Notes: generated by a model from the letters alone, not told the origin. Counted from the stretch's first letter, positions 8,520 through 17,967 are shown. The stretch is 64,000 nt of DNA from an uncultured Lachnospiraceae bacterium (GCA_945929965.1 CAMEOT010000004.1:1-64000), one strand, 5' to 3'. Made by a program: numbers and translations.

Positions 8520-9557
8520 TTAGCGTTCTCCCAATTTTAAATTTGGAACCGCATTCAAGTCATAGCCGCTGCGTACACCCTTGATATATTCATAATAGCC
8601 CGCCACACCGATCATCGCTGCATTGTCTGTGCAGAAGATAGGTGAAGGATGATAAAATGCAATATTTCGTTTGCCGCACTCTTCTTCAAAGGCTGCCCGC
8701 AGAGAGGAATTGGATGCCACGCCGCCGGCAATGGCGAATTTGTTCAGGCCATAGGCTTTCACAGCATGCAGTGAATGGCTTACCAGCACATCTACCACCG
8801 CTTTTTGGAAAGAAGCAGCCACATCCGCCTGATTATAGCTCTCACCCTTCATCTGACAGCCGTTTAGGTAATTCAGCACTGCTGATTTCAGACCACTGAA
8901 GCTGAAATCGTACTCGTTTTCCGCTACTGCCGCTCTGGGAAAATGAATCGCATCGGGATTCCCCTCCTTCGATACCTTATCAATCTTAGGTCCGCCGGGA
9001 TAGCCCAGCCCGATGGCACGTGCCACCTTGTCAAAAGCCTCACCCGCCGCATCGTCCCTGGTCCGTCCGATGATCTCATATTCTCCGTAATCCTTGACTA
9101 CCACCAGATGTGAATGTCCGCCGGAAGCCACCAGGCAGATGAAAGGGGGCTCCAATTCCTTATTCTCTATAAAATTAGCACTGATATGTCCCTCAATATG
9201 ATGCACACCTACCAAAGGAATACCGGTAGCAAAGCTAATGGCTTTGGCTTCGGATACACCCACTAAAAGCGCTCCCACCAGTCCCGGTCCATAGGTCACC
9301 GCAATCGCTGTGATTTCGTCAAGTGTCACATGGGCATCGACAAGTGCCTGCTCAATGACCTGATTGATCTTCTCGATATGCTTACGGGATGCGATCTCAG
9401 GCACCACGCCGCCATATAACGTATGTAAGGCAATCTGAGAGGAGATCACATTGGAAAGTACCTCTCTGCCGTTTTTAACCACCGATGCCGCTGTCTCATC
9501 ACAGGAGCTCTCGATTCCTAAAATATAAATATCTTTTTGCTTTTCTGTCTCTGTCAT
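8520..9557 (-). CDS. tsaD: tRNA N6-adenosine threonylcarbamoyltransferase
   Basis: A 345-residue ASKHA-fold enzyme that moves the threonylcarbamoyl group to A37 of tRNAs reading ANN codons, working with TsaB and Tsa[14 protein letters not shown] starts the phosphate loop. The metal-binding HxxxH is H120 and H124 in [17 protein letters not shown] and the late DNAAMIG motif are also present. Length is typical. TsaB and TsaE are encoded upstream in the same operon, so all of the complex except TsaC/Sua5 is here. Confidence 0.97.
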   Translation of the reverse strand: MTETEKQKDIYILGIESSCDETAASVVKNGREVLSNVISSQIALHTLYGGVVPEIASRKHIEKINQVIEQALVDAHVTLDEITAIAVTYGPGLVGALLVGVSEAKAISFATGIPLVGVHHIEGHISANFIENKELEPPFICLVASGGHSHLVVVKDYGEYEIIGRTRDDAAGEAFDKVARAIGLGYPGGPKIDKVSKEGNPDAIHFPRAAVAENEYDFSFSGLKSAVLNYLNGCQMKGESYNQADVAASFQKAVVDVLVSHSLHAVKAYGLNKFAIAGGVASNSSLRAAFEEECGKRNIAFYHPSPIFCTDNAAMIGVAGYYEYIKGVRSGYDLNAVPNLKLGER

Positions 9558-9575
9558 TTTTTTGCCTGCTTTGTT

Positions 9576-10193
9576 CTAATTATTGTCTGTCTGTTCCAGA
9601 TTGCTGTTCAACTGATCAGCCGTCTCCCAACCGTAAATCTTCCATCTGCGATTGTCATCTCTGCGTAACAGATATACTTCCACGGTAGAAGTCTTTTTGC
9701 CGTTTTCAGTCATGGTATAACCGCAGGAAATTCTTGCAAAAGAATATCCATCTACCGAATAATAGTCCACATTTGTGCTGGGTGCAAGGGAAACACTTGT
9801 TATTTTTCTCTTGTTGTCCTTATAATTCTGCACCTCACCCTGCAACCGGATGAGATATGTATCTTCATCATTGTTTTCCCGAAGTTCTTCGTCAAATAAT
9901 TGCAGTGATTTTCTGCCCAGATCCTGAAGTTCTTCCGCTGAACATTCTTCATTGTAAAAGCACTTCATCAGATCATTGTAATATTTGATCACTTCCTTGG
10001 GCGTGGCGGGATAATTATTGTCCAGATCCCTTGCAAGTGCCGTATCCACTTCCGACATGACCGCTTCCTGCTGCTCGGTGCGGTGCGTTCCGGACAGATA
10101 CGCATAATATCCTACCACCAACACAAGTAAGAAGATGAAAAAGACTGTGATCTTAGTCACGGATGTGTTGGTTTTCTTCATAAGATCGCTCAC
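9576..10193 (-). CDS. Membrane-anchored protein of unknown function
   Basis: A 205-residue protein with one N-terminal transmembrane helix (about residues 15-32) and an acidic extracytoplasmic domain with a predicted alpha/beta pattern. It resembles small Lachnospiraceae proteins annotated only as DUF6715, but I cannot confirm that here. It overlaps the RNase Z stop by 4 nt (ATGA type) and precedes tsaD by 18 bp, so it is co-translated with tRNA-maturation genes. No catalytic motif is visible. Confidence 0.75.
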   Translation of the reverse strand: MSDLMKKTNTSVTKITVFFIFLLVLVVGYYAYLSGTHRTEQQEAVMSEVDTALARDLDNNYPATPKEVIKYYNDLMKCFYNEECSAEELQDLGRKSLQLFDEELRENNDEDTYLIRLQGEVQNYKDNKRKITSVSLAPSTNVDYYSVDGYSFARISCGYTMTENGKKTSTVEVYLLRRDDNRRWKIYGWETADQLNSNLEQTDNN

Positions 10194-11104
10194 TCTCCCT
10201 CATCAAATTTAAGTTCCATGGTCCAGCCATCCTTCGCCGCATACGCCGCCGGAAAAATCTTCCGCACATCTTCCATGAACTCCTCCGGTCTGGTCATGGA
10301 CGGGCTGTAGTGGGTCAGCCATAATTTCGGAACCTCCGCTTCTTTTGCGATCTTCGCCGCCTCATACATGGTCATGTGCTTGTGCTCTCTGGCTTTTGCC
10401 AGCTTGTCCGGCTCTCCGTACATGCCTTCCAGAATCAGCAGATCCGCAGCTTTAGCATTCTGTCGGATGCTCTCCGTAGGTCTGGTATCGGTGCTGTAGG
10501 TTACTTTCAGCCCCTTGCGTTCCGCTCCCAATACCATATCCGGTGTAAATACTCTGCCGTTCTCTTCCAGGGTCTCTCCTTTTTGCAGTCGGCTCCAGAA
10601 TTTCATGGGGATTTCCTGCTCCATGGCTCTGTCTTTGTCAAATCGACCTGCGCGGTCAATCACCATACTGTAGCCGTAACAGAGAACATTATGATTTACT
10701 TTGAAAGCTTCCACCCGAAAACCTTCAAAAGAAAAAGTCTGCGCATTTTCCGTAATCTCCAGACATTTTACCTCAAAAGGCAGCTCCGGTGCGATCACAC
10801 GTAAAGAAGCCACTACTTTGGTAAGGCCTTTCGGTCCGATCAGCAGTAGCGGCTCTGTCCGCTCCGCATTTCCCATGGTCAGAAGCATCCCCGGCAGACC
10901 ACTGATGTGATCCGCATGGAAATGAGTAAAGCAGATAATATCAATGGGGTTGGGACTCCAGCCTTTTTCCCGCATGGCGATCTGGGTTCCCTCTCCGCAG
11001 TCGATCAGAATACTTTTTCCATTATATCGCATCATCAGGGAAGTCAGCCATCTGTAAGGTAGCGGCATCATTCCTCCTGTTCCCAATAAGCAAACGTCTA
11101 ACAT
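10190..11104 (-). CDS. rnz: Ribonuclease Z (tRNA 3' processing endonuclease)
   Basis: A 304-residue metallo-beta-lactamase fold protein. The zinc motif HFHADH is at residues 61-66. GTGGMMPLP at the N-terminus, YSTDTRPT, and a late histidine in LTHYSPSM fit RNase Z, which removes 3' trailers from tRNA precursors lacking CCA. The two tRNA-Ser genes of this window lack an encoded CCA and would need it. The start at 11104 has GAGGAAGA just upstream; the frame stays open further up without a ribosome site. Confidence 0.9.
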   Translation of the reverse strand: MLDVCLLGTGGMMPLPYRWLTSLMMRYNGKSILIDCGEGTQIAMREKGWSPNPIDIICFTHFHADHISGLPGMLLTMGNAERTEPLLLIGPKGLTKVVASLRVIAPELPFEVKCLEITENAQTFSFEGFRVEAFKVNHNVLCYGYSMVIDRAGRFDKDRAMEQEIPMKFWSRLQKGETLEENGRVFTPDMVLGAERKGLKVTYSTDTRPTESIRQNAKAADLLILEGMYGEPDKLAKAREHKHMTMYEAAKIAKEAEVPKLWLTHYSPSMTRPEEFMEDVRKIFPAAYAAKDGWTMELKFDEGE

Positions 11105-11145
11105 TCTTCCTCGCAATCTTGCCTTCACAGCATCTGTTGTTCTAT

Positions 11146-11385
11146 CTATAATAATTCTGTCTCCGGTACTTCTTCCACCGGAATGACAAATCTGCCGATC
11201 CAACTGTCGTAGCAGTCCTCACACAGATCAAAGGCATGTCTCATACCGTCTTTCCTGCTAAAATATCCAAAGCGGACATCTGCGGTGAAATATCCCTCCC
11301 GGATGATTTCCTTTTCTACTTTTAATTCTCTGCCGCAGGCGTTACATATTATCTGTGTTAATTTACCGTTTTCTGACTTTCGCAT
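11146..11385 (-). CDS. Small zinc-ribbon protein
   Basis: A 79-residue protein with two CxxC pairs, CNAC near residue 15 and CEDC near residue 55, likely binding one zinc. The middle is rich in aromatic and basic residues. The start at 11385 is preceded by GGAAGG; the frame is also open to an ATG at 11436 without a clear ribosome site. It lies between rimI and RNase Z. Function unknown; a nucleic-acid or protein adaptor role is only a guess. Confidence 0.7.
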   Translation of the reverse strand: MRKSENGKLTQIICNACGRELKVEKEIIREGYFTADVRFGYFSRKDGMRHAFDLCEDCYDSWIGRFVIPVEEVPETELL

Positions 11386-11472
11386 CTTACCTTCCACCTT
11401 TCTGATCGTAAAAACAGTTTCCTCTTTCACTATCATAGCAAATAAATCGCCGGATGGTGGTGGTAATACTTG

Positions 11473-11910
11473 TTAACGACGCCACATGATCATGGCATCT
11501 TCGGTAGGTTTCTCATAAAATCCGGGACGAATCCCTTCCGAGACGAAACCAAACTTTTCATATAAGCGGATTGCCGGAGCATTGCTCACTCTGACTTCCA
11601 GGGTATAAGCCGTGATACCGCGCTCTGTACCCAATCGCAGCAGTTCTTCCAACATCCTGCTTCCTACTCCCAGGTTCCGGTACTCCGATGCCGTCACCAC
11701 ATTGTCGATATTGCCCTCATGAAAACTGTCCGTCAGTCCGGCGCAGCCTGCGATATGCCCGTCTGCCTCCGCCACCACATACAGGCAATAGTCTCTTAGA
11801 AGCAGTCCTCTGAAATCCTCCGCAGACCAGGGCATGCTGAAGGATGCGGCTTCGATACGGCTCAGTTCTTCGATATCTGTATCCCGCAGGGGACGAACCT
11901 CTATCTTCAT
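11473..11910 (-). CDS. rimI: Ribosomal-protein alanine N-acetyltransferase
   Basis: A 145-residue GNAT protein. The acetyl-CoA loop is NLGVGSRMLEELL, and the C-terminal part YEKFGFVSEGIRPGFY with a final MIMWRR matches RimI, which acetylates the N-terminus of ribosomal protein S18. The start overlaps the tsaB stop by 4 nt. rimI next to tsaB, tsaD and tsaE is common in Firmicutes. Confidence 0.92.
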   Translation of the reverse strand: MKIEVRPLRDTDIEELSRIEAASFSMPWSAEDFRGLLLRDYCLYVVAEADGHIAGCAGLTDSFHEGNIDNVVTASEYRNLGVGSRMLEELLRLGTERGITAYTLEVRVSNAPAIRLYEKFGFVSEGIRPGFYEKPTEDAMIMWRR

Positions 11911-12662
11911 GTCTGTGCCTCTTTTGCTACTCTCTCCTGCTCTTCCCGTTCCCGCTCTGCCTGGCTCTTACGCAGATATTCGGGCTCATGCTCCGCAGCG
12001 GTCACTGTCTTACCCTGTGCGTAATAAATGGCTCCGAGAGAAGCCACACTGGCTGCCCGCTGTCTGTTATTGGCTGCGGGAGCAAAGGAAAACGGCACCT
12101 TCATTCCTTCTGTGATCTGCTTCCGGTATACCGGCACGCCGTCTCCCAAAAAGATCACTTCACGTCCCAGGCGGTTCAGTTCGTCCACCAGTTCGTACAC
12201 AGGAGATGCGCACTGATCCTTAACACAATGCATCACAAGCTGCTGTTCACAACTTCCAGCCTCTGCTTCTGCCTTACAGAATTCATAGATTCCGGTGTAT
12301 ACCTGATTCCTTCTGGCATCCATAATGGGGCAGACCAGCTTGTCCGTCCCCCAAAGATTAAATGCAAGTCCTTCCAGTGTCGGCACCTTTACCAACGGCA
12401 GATTCAGTGCCAGACCAAGTCCCTTCGCGGTTGCTGCCCCAATTCTCAGTCCGGTAAAGGATCCGGGACCTGCGGAGATAGCAATGGCATCAATGGTGTG
12501 AAGATCCAGGTCGATCATCTGCCGGATCTCGTCCAACATCGGAAGTAATGTCTGGGAATGTGTTTTCTTATAATCTGTGGTATACTCTGCGATCAGGACA
12601 TCGTCTTCCACGACGGCGGCACTTGCCACCAGTCCGGAACTGTCCAAAGCTAATATTTTCAT
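11907..12662 (-). CDS. tsaB: t6A complex subunit TsaB
   Basis: A 251-residue inactive homologue of TsaD that acts as its partner in tRNA t6A37 synthesis. The N-terminus MKILALDSSGLVASAAVV and the segment SAGPGSFTGLRIG are diagnostic. The C-terminal tail after about residue 225 is highly charged and longer than in the smallest homologues. It overlaps tsaE by 4 nt and rimI by 4 nt, so the three are tightly coupled. Confidence 0.95.
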   Translation of the reverse strand: MKILALDSSGLVASAAVVEDDVLIAEYTTDYKKTHSQTLLPMLDEIRQMIDLDLHTIDAIAISAGPGSFTGLRIGAATAKGLGLALNLPLVKVPTLEGLAFNLWGTDKLVCPIMDARRNQVYTGIYEFCKAEAEAGSCEQQLVMHCVKDQCASPVYELVDELNRLGREVIFLGDGVPVYRKQITEGMKVPFSFAPAANNRQRAASVASLGAIYYAQGKTVTAAEHEPEYLRKSQAEREREEQERVAKEAQT

Positions 12663-13135
12663 ACTGTAGTCATCTCCTCAATCGTGATCCGGCGATAATC
12701 GAAGCCCTTCTCCAGATCCTTTTCTATGGTTACCTGTCTGTAGTGCTCCGGCAGGATCTCTTCGATCAGATTCGCCCACTCAATCAGGCACAATCCCTCA
12801 CCGTAAAAACAGTCCTCATAGCCAATTTCTTCCATCTCCTCCACATCTCCGATGCGGTACACATCAAAATGATAAAAAGGCATACGGCCCTCCTCATAGA
12901 TCTGTACAATGGTAAAGGTGGGGCTGTTGACCGGTTCCGTAATTCCAAGACCGTCTGCCACTCCCTGGGTAAATACGGTCTTGCCCACACCCAGATCACC
13001 GATCAGGGTATAGACCTGCCCGGGAAGTGCTTCTAAGCCGATCCGCTGTCCCAGTGCAAAAGTCTCCTGTGCACTGTGGGTTTCTATGATTTCTTTTTTC
13101 AATTCTTTGTTTGCTGTTGAATCACCTGTTGTCAT
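12659..13135 (-). CDS. tsaE: t6A complex ATPase TsaE
   Basis: A 158-residue P-loop protein that powers the TsaB-TsaD complex. The Walker A motif GDLGVGKT is near residues 46-53, followed by SPTFTIVQIYE and HFDVYRI, then LIEWANLIEEILP. The ATG at 13135 gives the usual family length; an upstream in-frame GTG at 13159 would add 8 residues but has no better ribosome site. First t6A gene of the operon. Confidence 0.94.
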   Translation of the reverse strand: MTTGDSTANKELKKEIIETHSAQETFALGQRIGLEALPGQVYTLIGDLGVGKTVFTQGVADGLGITEPVNSPTFTIVQIYEEGRMPFYHFDVYRIGDVEEMEEIGYEDCFYGEGLCLIEWANLIEEILPEHYRQVTIEKDLEKGFDYRRITIEEMTTV

Positions 13136-13209
13136 TTCTCTTACGCTTTCTATAGACACCGTAATGGCCGTTGTTACTTTCCTGATAAGCTCTCTGCTCT
13201 ATGGCATTT

Positions 13210-13686
13210 CTAGCTGCGGATCTTCACCTTTGCAGGTGGCATATGGGTGGAAATCATTTCAATAACATCTGTCGTTTTATCCTGCATCTGACTTTTGGGG
13301 AAAATCGTTGCGTTATTCTTCGCCGTATATACAATGATGCTGCGTCCGGTGGATACTGCCTTCAGACAATCCTCCCACGCCTGGCAGGTAGAACTGTCTC
13401 CCTGTGATATGGTGATCCCATTCTCATCCAGAACATAATGCAGAGGCTCCTGGAATACCGGATTGTTCGCCACCTGTTGTTTGCTTTTGATAAAAAGAGT
13501 CCATGGAAGGTATAGCAGGATCACTACTCCCAGGATCAGATAGATCCAGTACTGTCTGGAAATCCCCACAATAACGCCCAGTGCTCCGATCACCGCTCCC
13601 AAAAGTCCGGAGACACTGTTGTAGCTGTGCCGTAATAAAAAGTCATATAAATCCCCCGATGTAATCTTCACATCCAATTCTACCAT
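13210..13686 (-). CDS. YcxB-like membrane protein
   Basis: A 158-residue protein with two central hydrophobic segments (about residues 28-45 and 50-66) and a C-terminal domain with the pattern HYVLDENGITISQGDSST and a late FPKSQM motif. This matches the YcxB-like domain seen in many Clostridia, of unknown function. AGAGGAAAG lies upstream of the ATG. It appears to be the first gene of the tsa operon, 74 bp ahead of tsaE. Confidence 0.8.
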   Translation of the reverse strand: MVELDVKITSGDLYDFLLRHSYNSVSGLLGAVIGALGVIVGISRQYWIYLILGVVILLYLPWTLFIKSKQQVANNPVFQEPLHYVLDENGITISQGDSSTCQAWEDCLKAVSTGRSIIVYTAKNNATIFPKSQMQDKTTDVIEMISTHMPPAKVKIRS

Positions 13687-13713
13687 AACGTGTTCTTTCC
13701 TCTATAATAATGT

Positions 13714-13803
13714 ATGATGCCAGGGGCAAAAGGACTAGCCCCACATGAGCCTGCTCATAGGTGATTGAAAGGCCCCGGGCTCCGTCTGTGCATAAAACGG
13801 CAT
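13714..13803. repeat. Dispersed intergenic repeat, copy A (truncated)
   Basis: This 90-bp stretch matches the start of a longer element at 56831-56953 at 45 of the first 50 positions, beginning ATGATGCCAGGG. It contains the ATGAGC/GCTCAT hairpin but lacks the right-hand inverted end, so it looks like a decayed copy. It sits between the ycxB-like start and the end of the MacB operon. Confidence 0.75.
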
Positions 13804-13849
13804 ACTATAAAAAATATTATAAATTTTTTCCCTTAAAAAAGCAAGTAAA

Positions 13850-13885
13850 GAACCGCAGGGATTTCTAATCTGTCACCTGCGGTTC
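13850..13885 (-). terminator. Terminator of the MacAB-like operon
   Basis: GAACCGCAGG and CCTGCGGTTC pair across a 16-nt loop, 31 bp beyond the permease stop on the minus strand. A TTCTTTACTT tract and then a run of six T follow. Confidence 0.75.
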
Positions 13886-13915
13886 ACTGATTTCTTATTT
13901 TATGATTTTTATTAT

Positions 13916-15130
13916 TTACTCATGGCGCAGTGCCTCGATAGGGCTCAATTTTGCCGCTTTCTTCGCAGGATAGATACCGAAGAAGATACCTACTGCGGAG
14001 GAGAACAGGCTGGCTCCCAGCACCGTTCCTGCGCTTACTTTTGCGGTAAAACCGATCAGGCTGCAGATACCAAAGGCTCCTGCCACTCCGATTAAGATAC
14101 CGATCACGCCTCCCAGCAGGGTGATGATCGCCGACTCCGACAGAAACTGTAACAGGATGGATCCTGTTCTCGCTCCCAGTGCTTTCCGGATACCGATCTC
14201 TCTGGTACGCTCCGTCACGGATACCAGCATGATGTTCATAACACCGATACCGCCTACCAGCAGAGAGATTGCAGCTACAAACACTACGAAAATAGTGATA
14301 TAGCTTAAGATCTGATCCATCTGGCTCATAATATCATTAAAGTTCTGTACTAAGATAACGTTCTGCCCTCTGACACCATGACGGTTCTCCAGCAGCCGCA
14401 CCGTATCCTGCGCCACCTGAGAGGCATTTTCCGCGCCATCACTGACGATCAGCAGGTCCGTATAATTCACATAGAATCCATATCCCTCGGAAATTGTGGA
14501 GATGGGTGCCTCCATGGTCACCGTACCGTTTCCTCCCATTCCGAACAGCTTCGATGCGTTGTCCTTACGGATACCAACAATCGTAAATTCCTGTGTCACT
14601 CCATACAACGTATAATCAAAGCTCATTCCGATCACATTGGTATTACCAAACAGCGTTTTCGCGCTGCTCTCCGTAATGACGCAGACTTTATTCGCCGTAT
14701 AATAATCGGAATCTGTAAAATAACGTCCCTTGATGATCGGATCCTGGCTCGAATATTCCAGTCCCGCCTTACCGAAAGTTGCAGCAGCATCAAAGGTTCC
14801 CTTTCTGCCGGTGGCGCTTCCGCTGAAACTCCAGGACGGTGTTACCGCCTTGACATTTGGAACTTTCTCCAGAATGGCATCCATATCCTCTTCCGTGAAT
14901 ACCACCTCTGTTCCGTTTTCCGCGGTATTGCTGCTATAAACGGCGATCTGACCGCCCGCCATAGAATTCAGTTCTCCGTTGATCCCACTTTTCACGCCAT
15001 TACCTATGGAGATGATCATGATCACCGAAGAGATTCCTATGATAATGCCTAACATGGTCAGGATCGAACGTCCTTTATTACTGCGGATATTCATCAATGC
15101 AATTTTGATGTATTCCCATACTTGTGTCAT
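13916..15130 (-). CDS. MacB-type ABC transporter permease
   Basis: A 404-residue permease of the FtsX/MacB class. The N-terminal helix is within MLGIIIGISSVIMIISIGNG (about residues 27-46). A large extracytoplasmic MacB-like domain follows (to about 270), then three C-terminal transmembrane helices. RTREIGIRKALGA marks the coupling region. It forms a tripartite-like exporter with the adaptor and ATPase upstream, with 11 bp to the adaptor gene. Such systems in Gram-positives export peptides or toxic compounds; the substrate here is unknown. Confidence 0.92.
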   Translation of the reverse strand: MTQVWEYIKIALMNIRSNKGRSILTMLGIIIGISSVIMIISIGNGVKSGINGELNSMAGGQIAVYSSNTAENGTEVVFTEEDMDAILEKVPNVKAVTPSWSFSGSATGRKGTFDAAATFGKAGLEYSSQDPIIKGRYFTDSDYYTANKVCVITESSAKTLFGNTNVIGMSFDYTLYGVTQEFTIVGIRKDNASKLFGMGGNGTVTMEAPISTISEGYGFYVNYTDLLIVSDGAENASQVAQDTVRLLENRHGVRGQNVILVQNFNDIMSQMDQILSYITIFVVFVAAISLLVGGIGVMNIMLVSVTERTREIGIRKALGARTGSILLQFLSESAIITLLGGVIGILIGVAGAFGICSLIGFTAKVSAGTVLGASLFSSAVGIFFGIYPAKKAAKLSPIEALRHE

Positions 15131-15141
15131 GGATCCGCCTC

Positions 15142-16725
15142 CTACTGTTCCATGGGCACAGCTGTTACTGCCATACCCTCCTCCAGGCTGACACCCGTGA
15201 GGCTGTTCACTATGATCTGGTCTTCCTCGGTAATGCCCTCCAGGACCTCTGTGTATTCATCGGAGGAGATTCCGCAGGTAATTGCCCTCTTAACTACCAT
15301 GCCGTTCTCGATCACATAGAGAAAATCTCCGTTTTTATCCGCATTGATTGCTTCTACCGGGATCAACAATGTATCCTGTGCACTGTTGGTATGTACGGTC
15401 AGCTTTGCATCCAGTCCCAGAATGATCTTGTCATCCGGGTTAGTCAGATGTACTTCTACCCCTACCATGGGCGTATTGGAGGCATTCAGTGTTGCCATAC
15501 GATTGATCTTACTAATCTCGCCTTCGTATTTATTGCCGGAGATGGTAATATCTACCTTCTGCCCGATGGCAAGTTTTGCCACATCGGACTTGGAAGCATC
15601 AAAGGAAACCTTCACATTCTGGCTGCTCTCCAGTGTGATCAGCTGTGCGCCCTCCGCCACACTGGCTCCGGATACACCGGTGCATTCCGTTACGATACCG
15701 TCAAAATCAGCTACAATGCCTTTCTTCGCAGAATAATACTGTTCCTCCGCCTCTTTGTAGGTCAGCTGTGCCAGATCTCTGTCAGCAGCGTACCCCTGGG
15801 ACTGATAACCGTTTAAGATCGATCCTTCACCGGCATCCTTCTGTGCCTGCATCTTCGCTTTATAAGTTTCACATTCCTCAATATGTTCCTGTACGGAAGC
15901 GATCTCATTCTGCATATTTACCACGTAATCGCTGGATCCTGCAATGGACTGCACATAAGAATTTCTCGCCTGGCTGGCGCTGATATCCTGGAGTTCCTTA
16001 TTGATTTCTTTCGCACGGTCTGCACTAGTAGCGGAATCCTGCAGTTCCTTGCTCAAATCGGCGGATTTTCTGGATAATTCATAACTTTCTTCGGATAACT
16101 GTCTCTGGGTTTCTCTCTGACTCTTTGCAAGTTTATCCTGCAGTTCCTTCAGATAAGCCTTGTAATCTGTCAGCTGCTGATCCAGGACAGCCAGGTTGTT
16201 ATTGGCTTCGTTTAATTTCGCCTGACTCTTGCTGTTCTCTGTCATGGTGCTGTTATAGGAAGCACTGCTCTTGGTCTGCTGTAATGTTGCCTCCTGCAGG
16301 CGCTCCTCCATCTGATCCATGTCATAGGTGATGAGCACATCCCCTGCCTTCACAGCGTCACCGGCTGCCACATTGATCTCACTTAATCTGCCGCCGACCG
16401 GAGCAAACAGAATTTCCTTCTCTTCACTGGCTACCTTACCGCTTGTGCTGACATTTTCCTCGATGTCACCGCGGAATGCGTTAGTAGTGCTGACCATGAC
16501 GCCCGCGCTGCCGGAAAACGCACAGCTTACCATACGGATCACGATCAGTATGATTATGATAGCAGCAATAATAACAGGTGCTTTTTTACGTTTTTTACCG
16601 ATTTCACCTGCCTTCTGTTCTCTTTTTGTTTCTTTTAGCTTTCTCTTTTCTTCCTTCTTCATTGCCTTGCTTTCTTTTGCACTCAGTGCCTGTTCTGTCT
16701 TTTCCTGTTGTTCCATGATTCTCAT
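15142..16725 (-). CDS. Efflux adaptor (HlyD/MacA family)
   Basis: A 527-residue membrane fusion protein. A Lys/Glu-rich cytoplasmic tail of about 45 residues precedes one transmembrane helix (about 50-70). The biotinyl-like half APVGGRLSEINVAAGDAV follows, then a long Gln/Ser-rich coiled coil (about 140-300) and a C-terminal beta-barrel. It connects the ATPase/permease to the cell envelope. An alternative ATG three codons downstream cannot be excluded. It lies between the two other exporter genes. Confidence 0.92.
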   Translation of the reverse strand: MRIMEQQEKTEQALSAKESKAMKKEEKRKLKETKREQKAGEIGKKRKKAPVIIAAIIIILIVIRMVSCAFSGSAGVMVSTTNAFRGDIEENVSTSGKVASEEKEILFAPVGGRLSEINVAAGDAVKAGDVLITYDMDQMEERLQEATLQQTKSSASYNSTMTENSKSQAKLNEANNNLAVLDQQLTDYKAYLKELQDKLAKSQRETQRQLSEESYELSRKSADLSKELQDSATSADRAKEINKELQDISASQARNSYVQSIAGSSDYVVNMQNEIASVQEHIEECETYKAKMQAQKDAGEGSILNGYQSQGYAADRDLAQLTYKEAEEQYYSAKKGIVADFDGIVTECTGVSGASVAEGAQLITLESSQNVKVSFDASKSDVAKLAIGQKVDITISGNKYEGEISKINRMATLNASNTPMVGVEVHLTNPDDKIILGLDAKLTVHTNSAQDTLLIPVEAINADKNGDFLYVIENGMVVKRAITCGISSDEYTEVLEGITEEDQIIVNSLTGVSLEEGMAVTAVPMEQ

Positions 16726-16746
16726 GATCCCTTTCTATTTTTATCC

Positions 16747-17511
16747 TCATATCGTTAAGATGTCGGAGGCAAAATCCCCGACTTTGCTGCCTGCGGATTG
16801 CTTCGTGCTACGCACTCCCACCGGATCGATCTGCCCGGAGTCGGATTCTATTTTTCCGTCACGGATCTTGATCACTCGCTTCGCCTGTGCTGCGATCTCA
16901 TTATCATGTGTGATCAATATGACGGTTCTTCCTTCTTTATGTAATCCTTTCAGAATATCCATGATCTCTTTCGTGGAATTGGAGTCCAGATTACCCGTTG
17001 GCTCATCCGCCAGGATCACCGGAGGTGCCTGGGCTATGGCCCTGGCTATCGCCACTCTCTGCTGCTGACCGCCGGACATCTCCGAAGGCTTATGATCCAT
17101 ACGATGTTCGAGACCTACCTTTTTCAAGGCCTCCACGGACAGCTCTTCCCGCACACTTTTGGATACTCCCCTATAGATCAGAGGCAGCTCCACATTTTCC
17201 AATGCCGTCAGATTCGGGATCAGATTAAAACCCTGAAAGATAAACCCGATCTCCCGGTTCCGGATATCGGACAATTCATCGTCAGATAATGCGGACACGT
17301 CCTGTCCATGCAGCCAATATTCCCCACTGGTAGGCACATCCAGACAGCCAAGCATATTCATCAGTGTAGACTTTCCGCTTCCGGAATGCCCGATGATAGC
17401 CACAAATTCCTGCTCGTCGATGGTCAGACTGACATGATCCAGGGCGCGCACTTCATTTTCCCCCGGATTATAGATCTTACACACATCCTTGATCTCTACT
17501 AATGCGCTCAT
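16747..17511 (-). CDS. MacB/LolD-type ABC transporter ATPase
   Basis: A 254-residue ATPase. Walker A is GHSGSGKST (about residues 37-45), the signature is MSGGQQQRVAIARAIA, and Walker B is VILADEPTGNLD with the D-loop attached. The tail after about residue 220 is extended and poorly conserved. It powers the permease at 13916-15130. It is the first gene of the operon, behind the promoter at 17573-17601. Confidence 0.95.
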   Translation of the reverse strand: MSALVEIKDVCKIYNPGENEVRALDHVSLTIDEQEFVAIIGHSGSGKSTLMNMLGCLDVPTSGEYWLHGQDVSALSDDELSDIRNREIGFIFQGFNLIPNLTALENVELPLIYRGVSKSVREELSVEALKKVGLEHRMDHKPSEMSGGQQQRVAIARAIAQAPPVILADEPTGNLDSNSTKEIMDILKGLHKEGRTVILITHDNEIAAQAKRVIKIRDGKIESDSGQIDPVGVRSTKQSAGSKVGDFASDILTI

Positions 17512-17549
17512 TTCTCACCTGCTCCTGTTATTTCTGTTTTTACTTGTTT

Positions 17550-17601
17550 TATTGTATTGTTGTACTATGTGCATAATACAATAATTTCTTTTGGGTGTCA
17601 A
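17550..17601 (-). promoter_or_regulatory. Promoter and operator-like inverted repeat of the MacAB-like operon
   Basis: On the minus strand TTGACA (17596-17601) and TATTAT (17573-17578) are 17 bp apart. TATTGTAT (17550-17557) and ATACAATA (17576-17583) form a perfect inverted repeat spanning the -10 and the likely start site, as a repressor operator would. Confidence 0.65.
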
Positions 17602-17686
17602 CATTTATTTATCCTCAAATCTATGCACAATACACTATCAGATAAATCGGAAAAAAAAGCTGTGAAAATTCTAAAGATTTTCTATA

Positions 17687-17715
17687 TTGACTTTTATTTC
17701 ACAAAGTGATATATT
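17687..17715 (+). promoter_or_regulatory. Promoter of the FMN riboswitch-ribU unit
   Basis: TTGACT (17687-17692) and TATATT (17710-17715) are separated by 17 bp, about 10 bp ahead of the riboswitch. Confidence 0.75.
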
Positions 17716-17725
17716 CCATCCATAA

Positions 17726-17865
17726 GGTAAAGTTCTTCAGGGTTGGGTGTAATTCCCTACTGGCGGTAATAGGTCATCCTTAAGTCCGCGACCCGCAGAT
17801 GCAATTCTGCGGCTGATCCGGTGTGAATCCGGGACCAACAGTACAGTCTGGATGAAAGAAGACGT
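17726..17865 (+). promoter_or_regulatory. FMN riboswitch (RFN element)
   Basis: The conserved blocks appear in order: CTTCAGGGTTGGGTGTAATT, CCCTACTGGCGGTAAT, AGTCCGCGACCCGC, GATCCGGTGTGAATCCGGG, and ACAGTACAGTCTGGATGAAA. Binding of FMN is known to favour the downstream terminator, here at 17894-17925. It controls ribU, so riboflavin import should fall when FMN is plentiful. Confidence 0.97.
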
Positions 17866-17893
17866 ATCACTTATATTTTTTTGTGATACCCAT

Positions 17894-17925
17894 GCCCCGG
17901 AAGCTTTTATTCCGGGGCTTTTTTT
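17894..17925 (+). terminator. Riboswitch-controlled terminator
   Basis: GCCCCGGAA and TTCCGGGGC form a perfect 9-bp stem followed by seven T. It lies between the RFN aptamer and ribU and is the expression platform. Confidence 0.9.
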
Positions 17926-17967
17926 GAAGGCTTTCCTTGATTTTTTTCATAGGAAAGGAGTTCTGAA

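Noticed and set aside
13916..17511. Bacteriocin or lantibiotic export and immunity locus
   Set aside because: No precursor peptide, modification enzyme or two-component pair is visible near the exporter genes.
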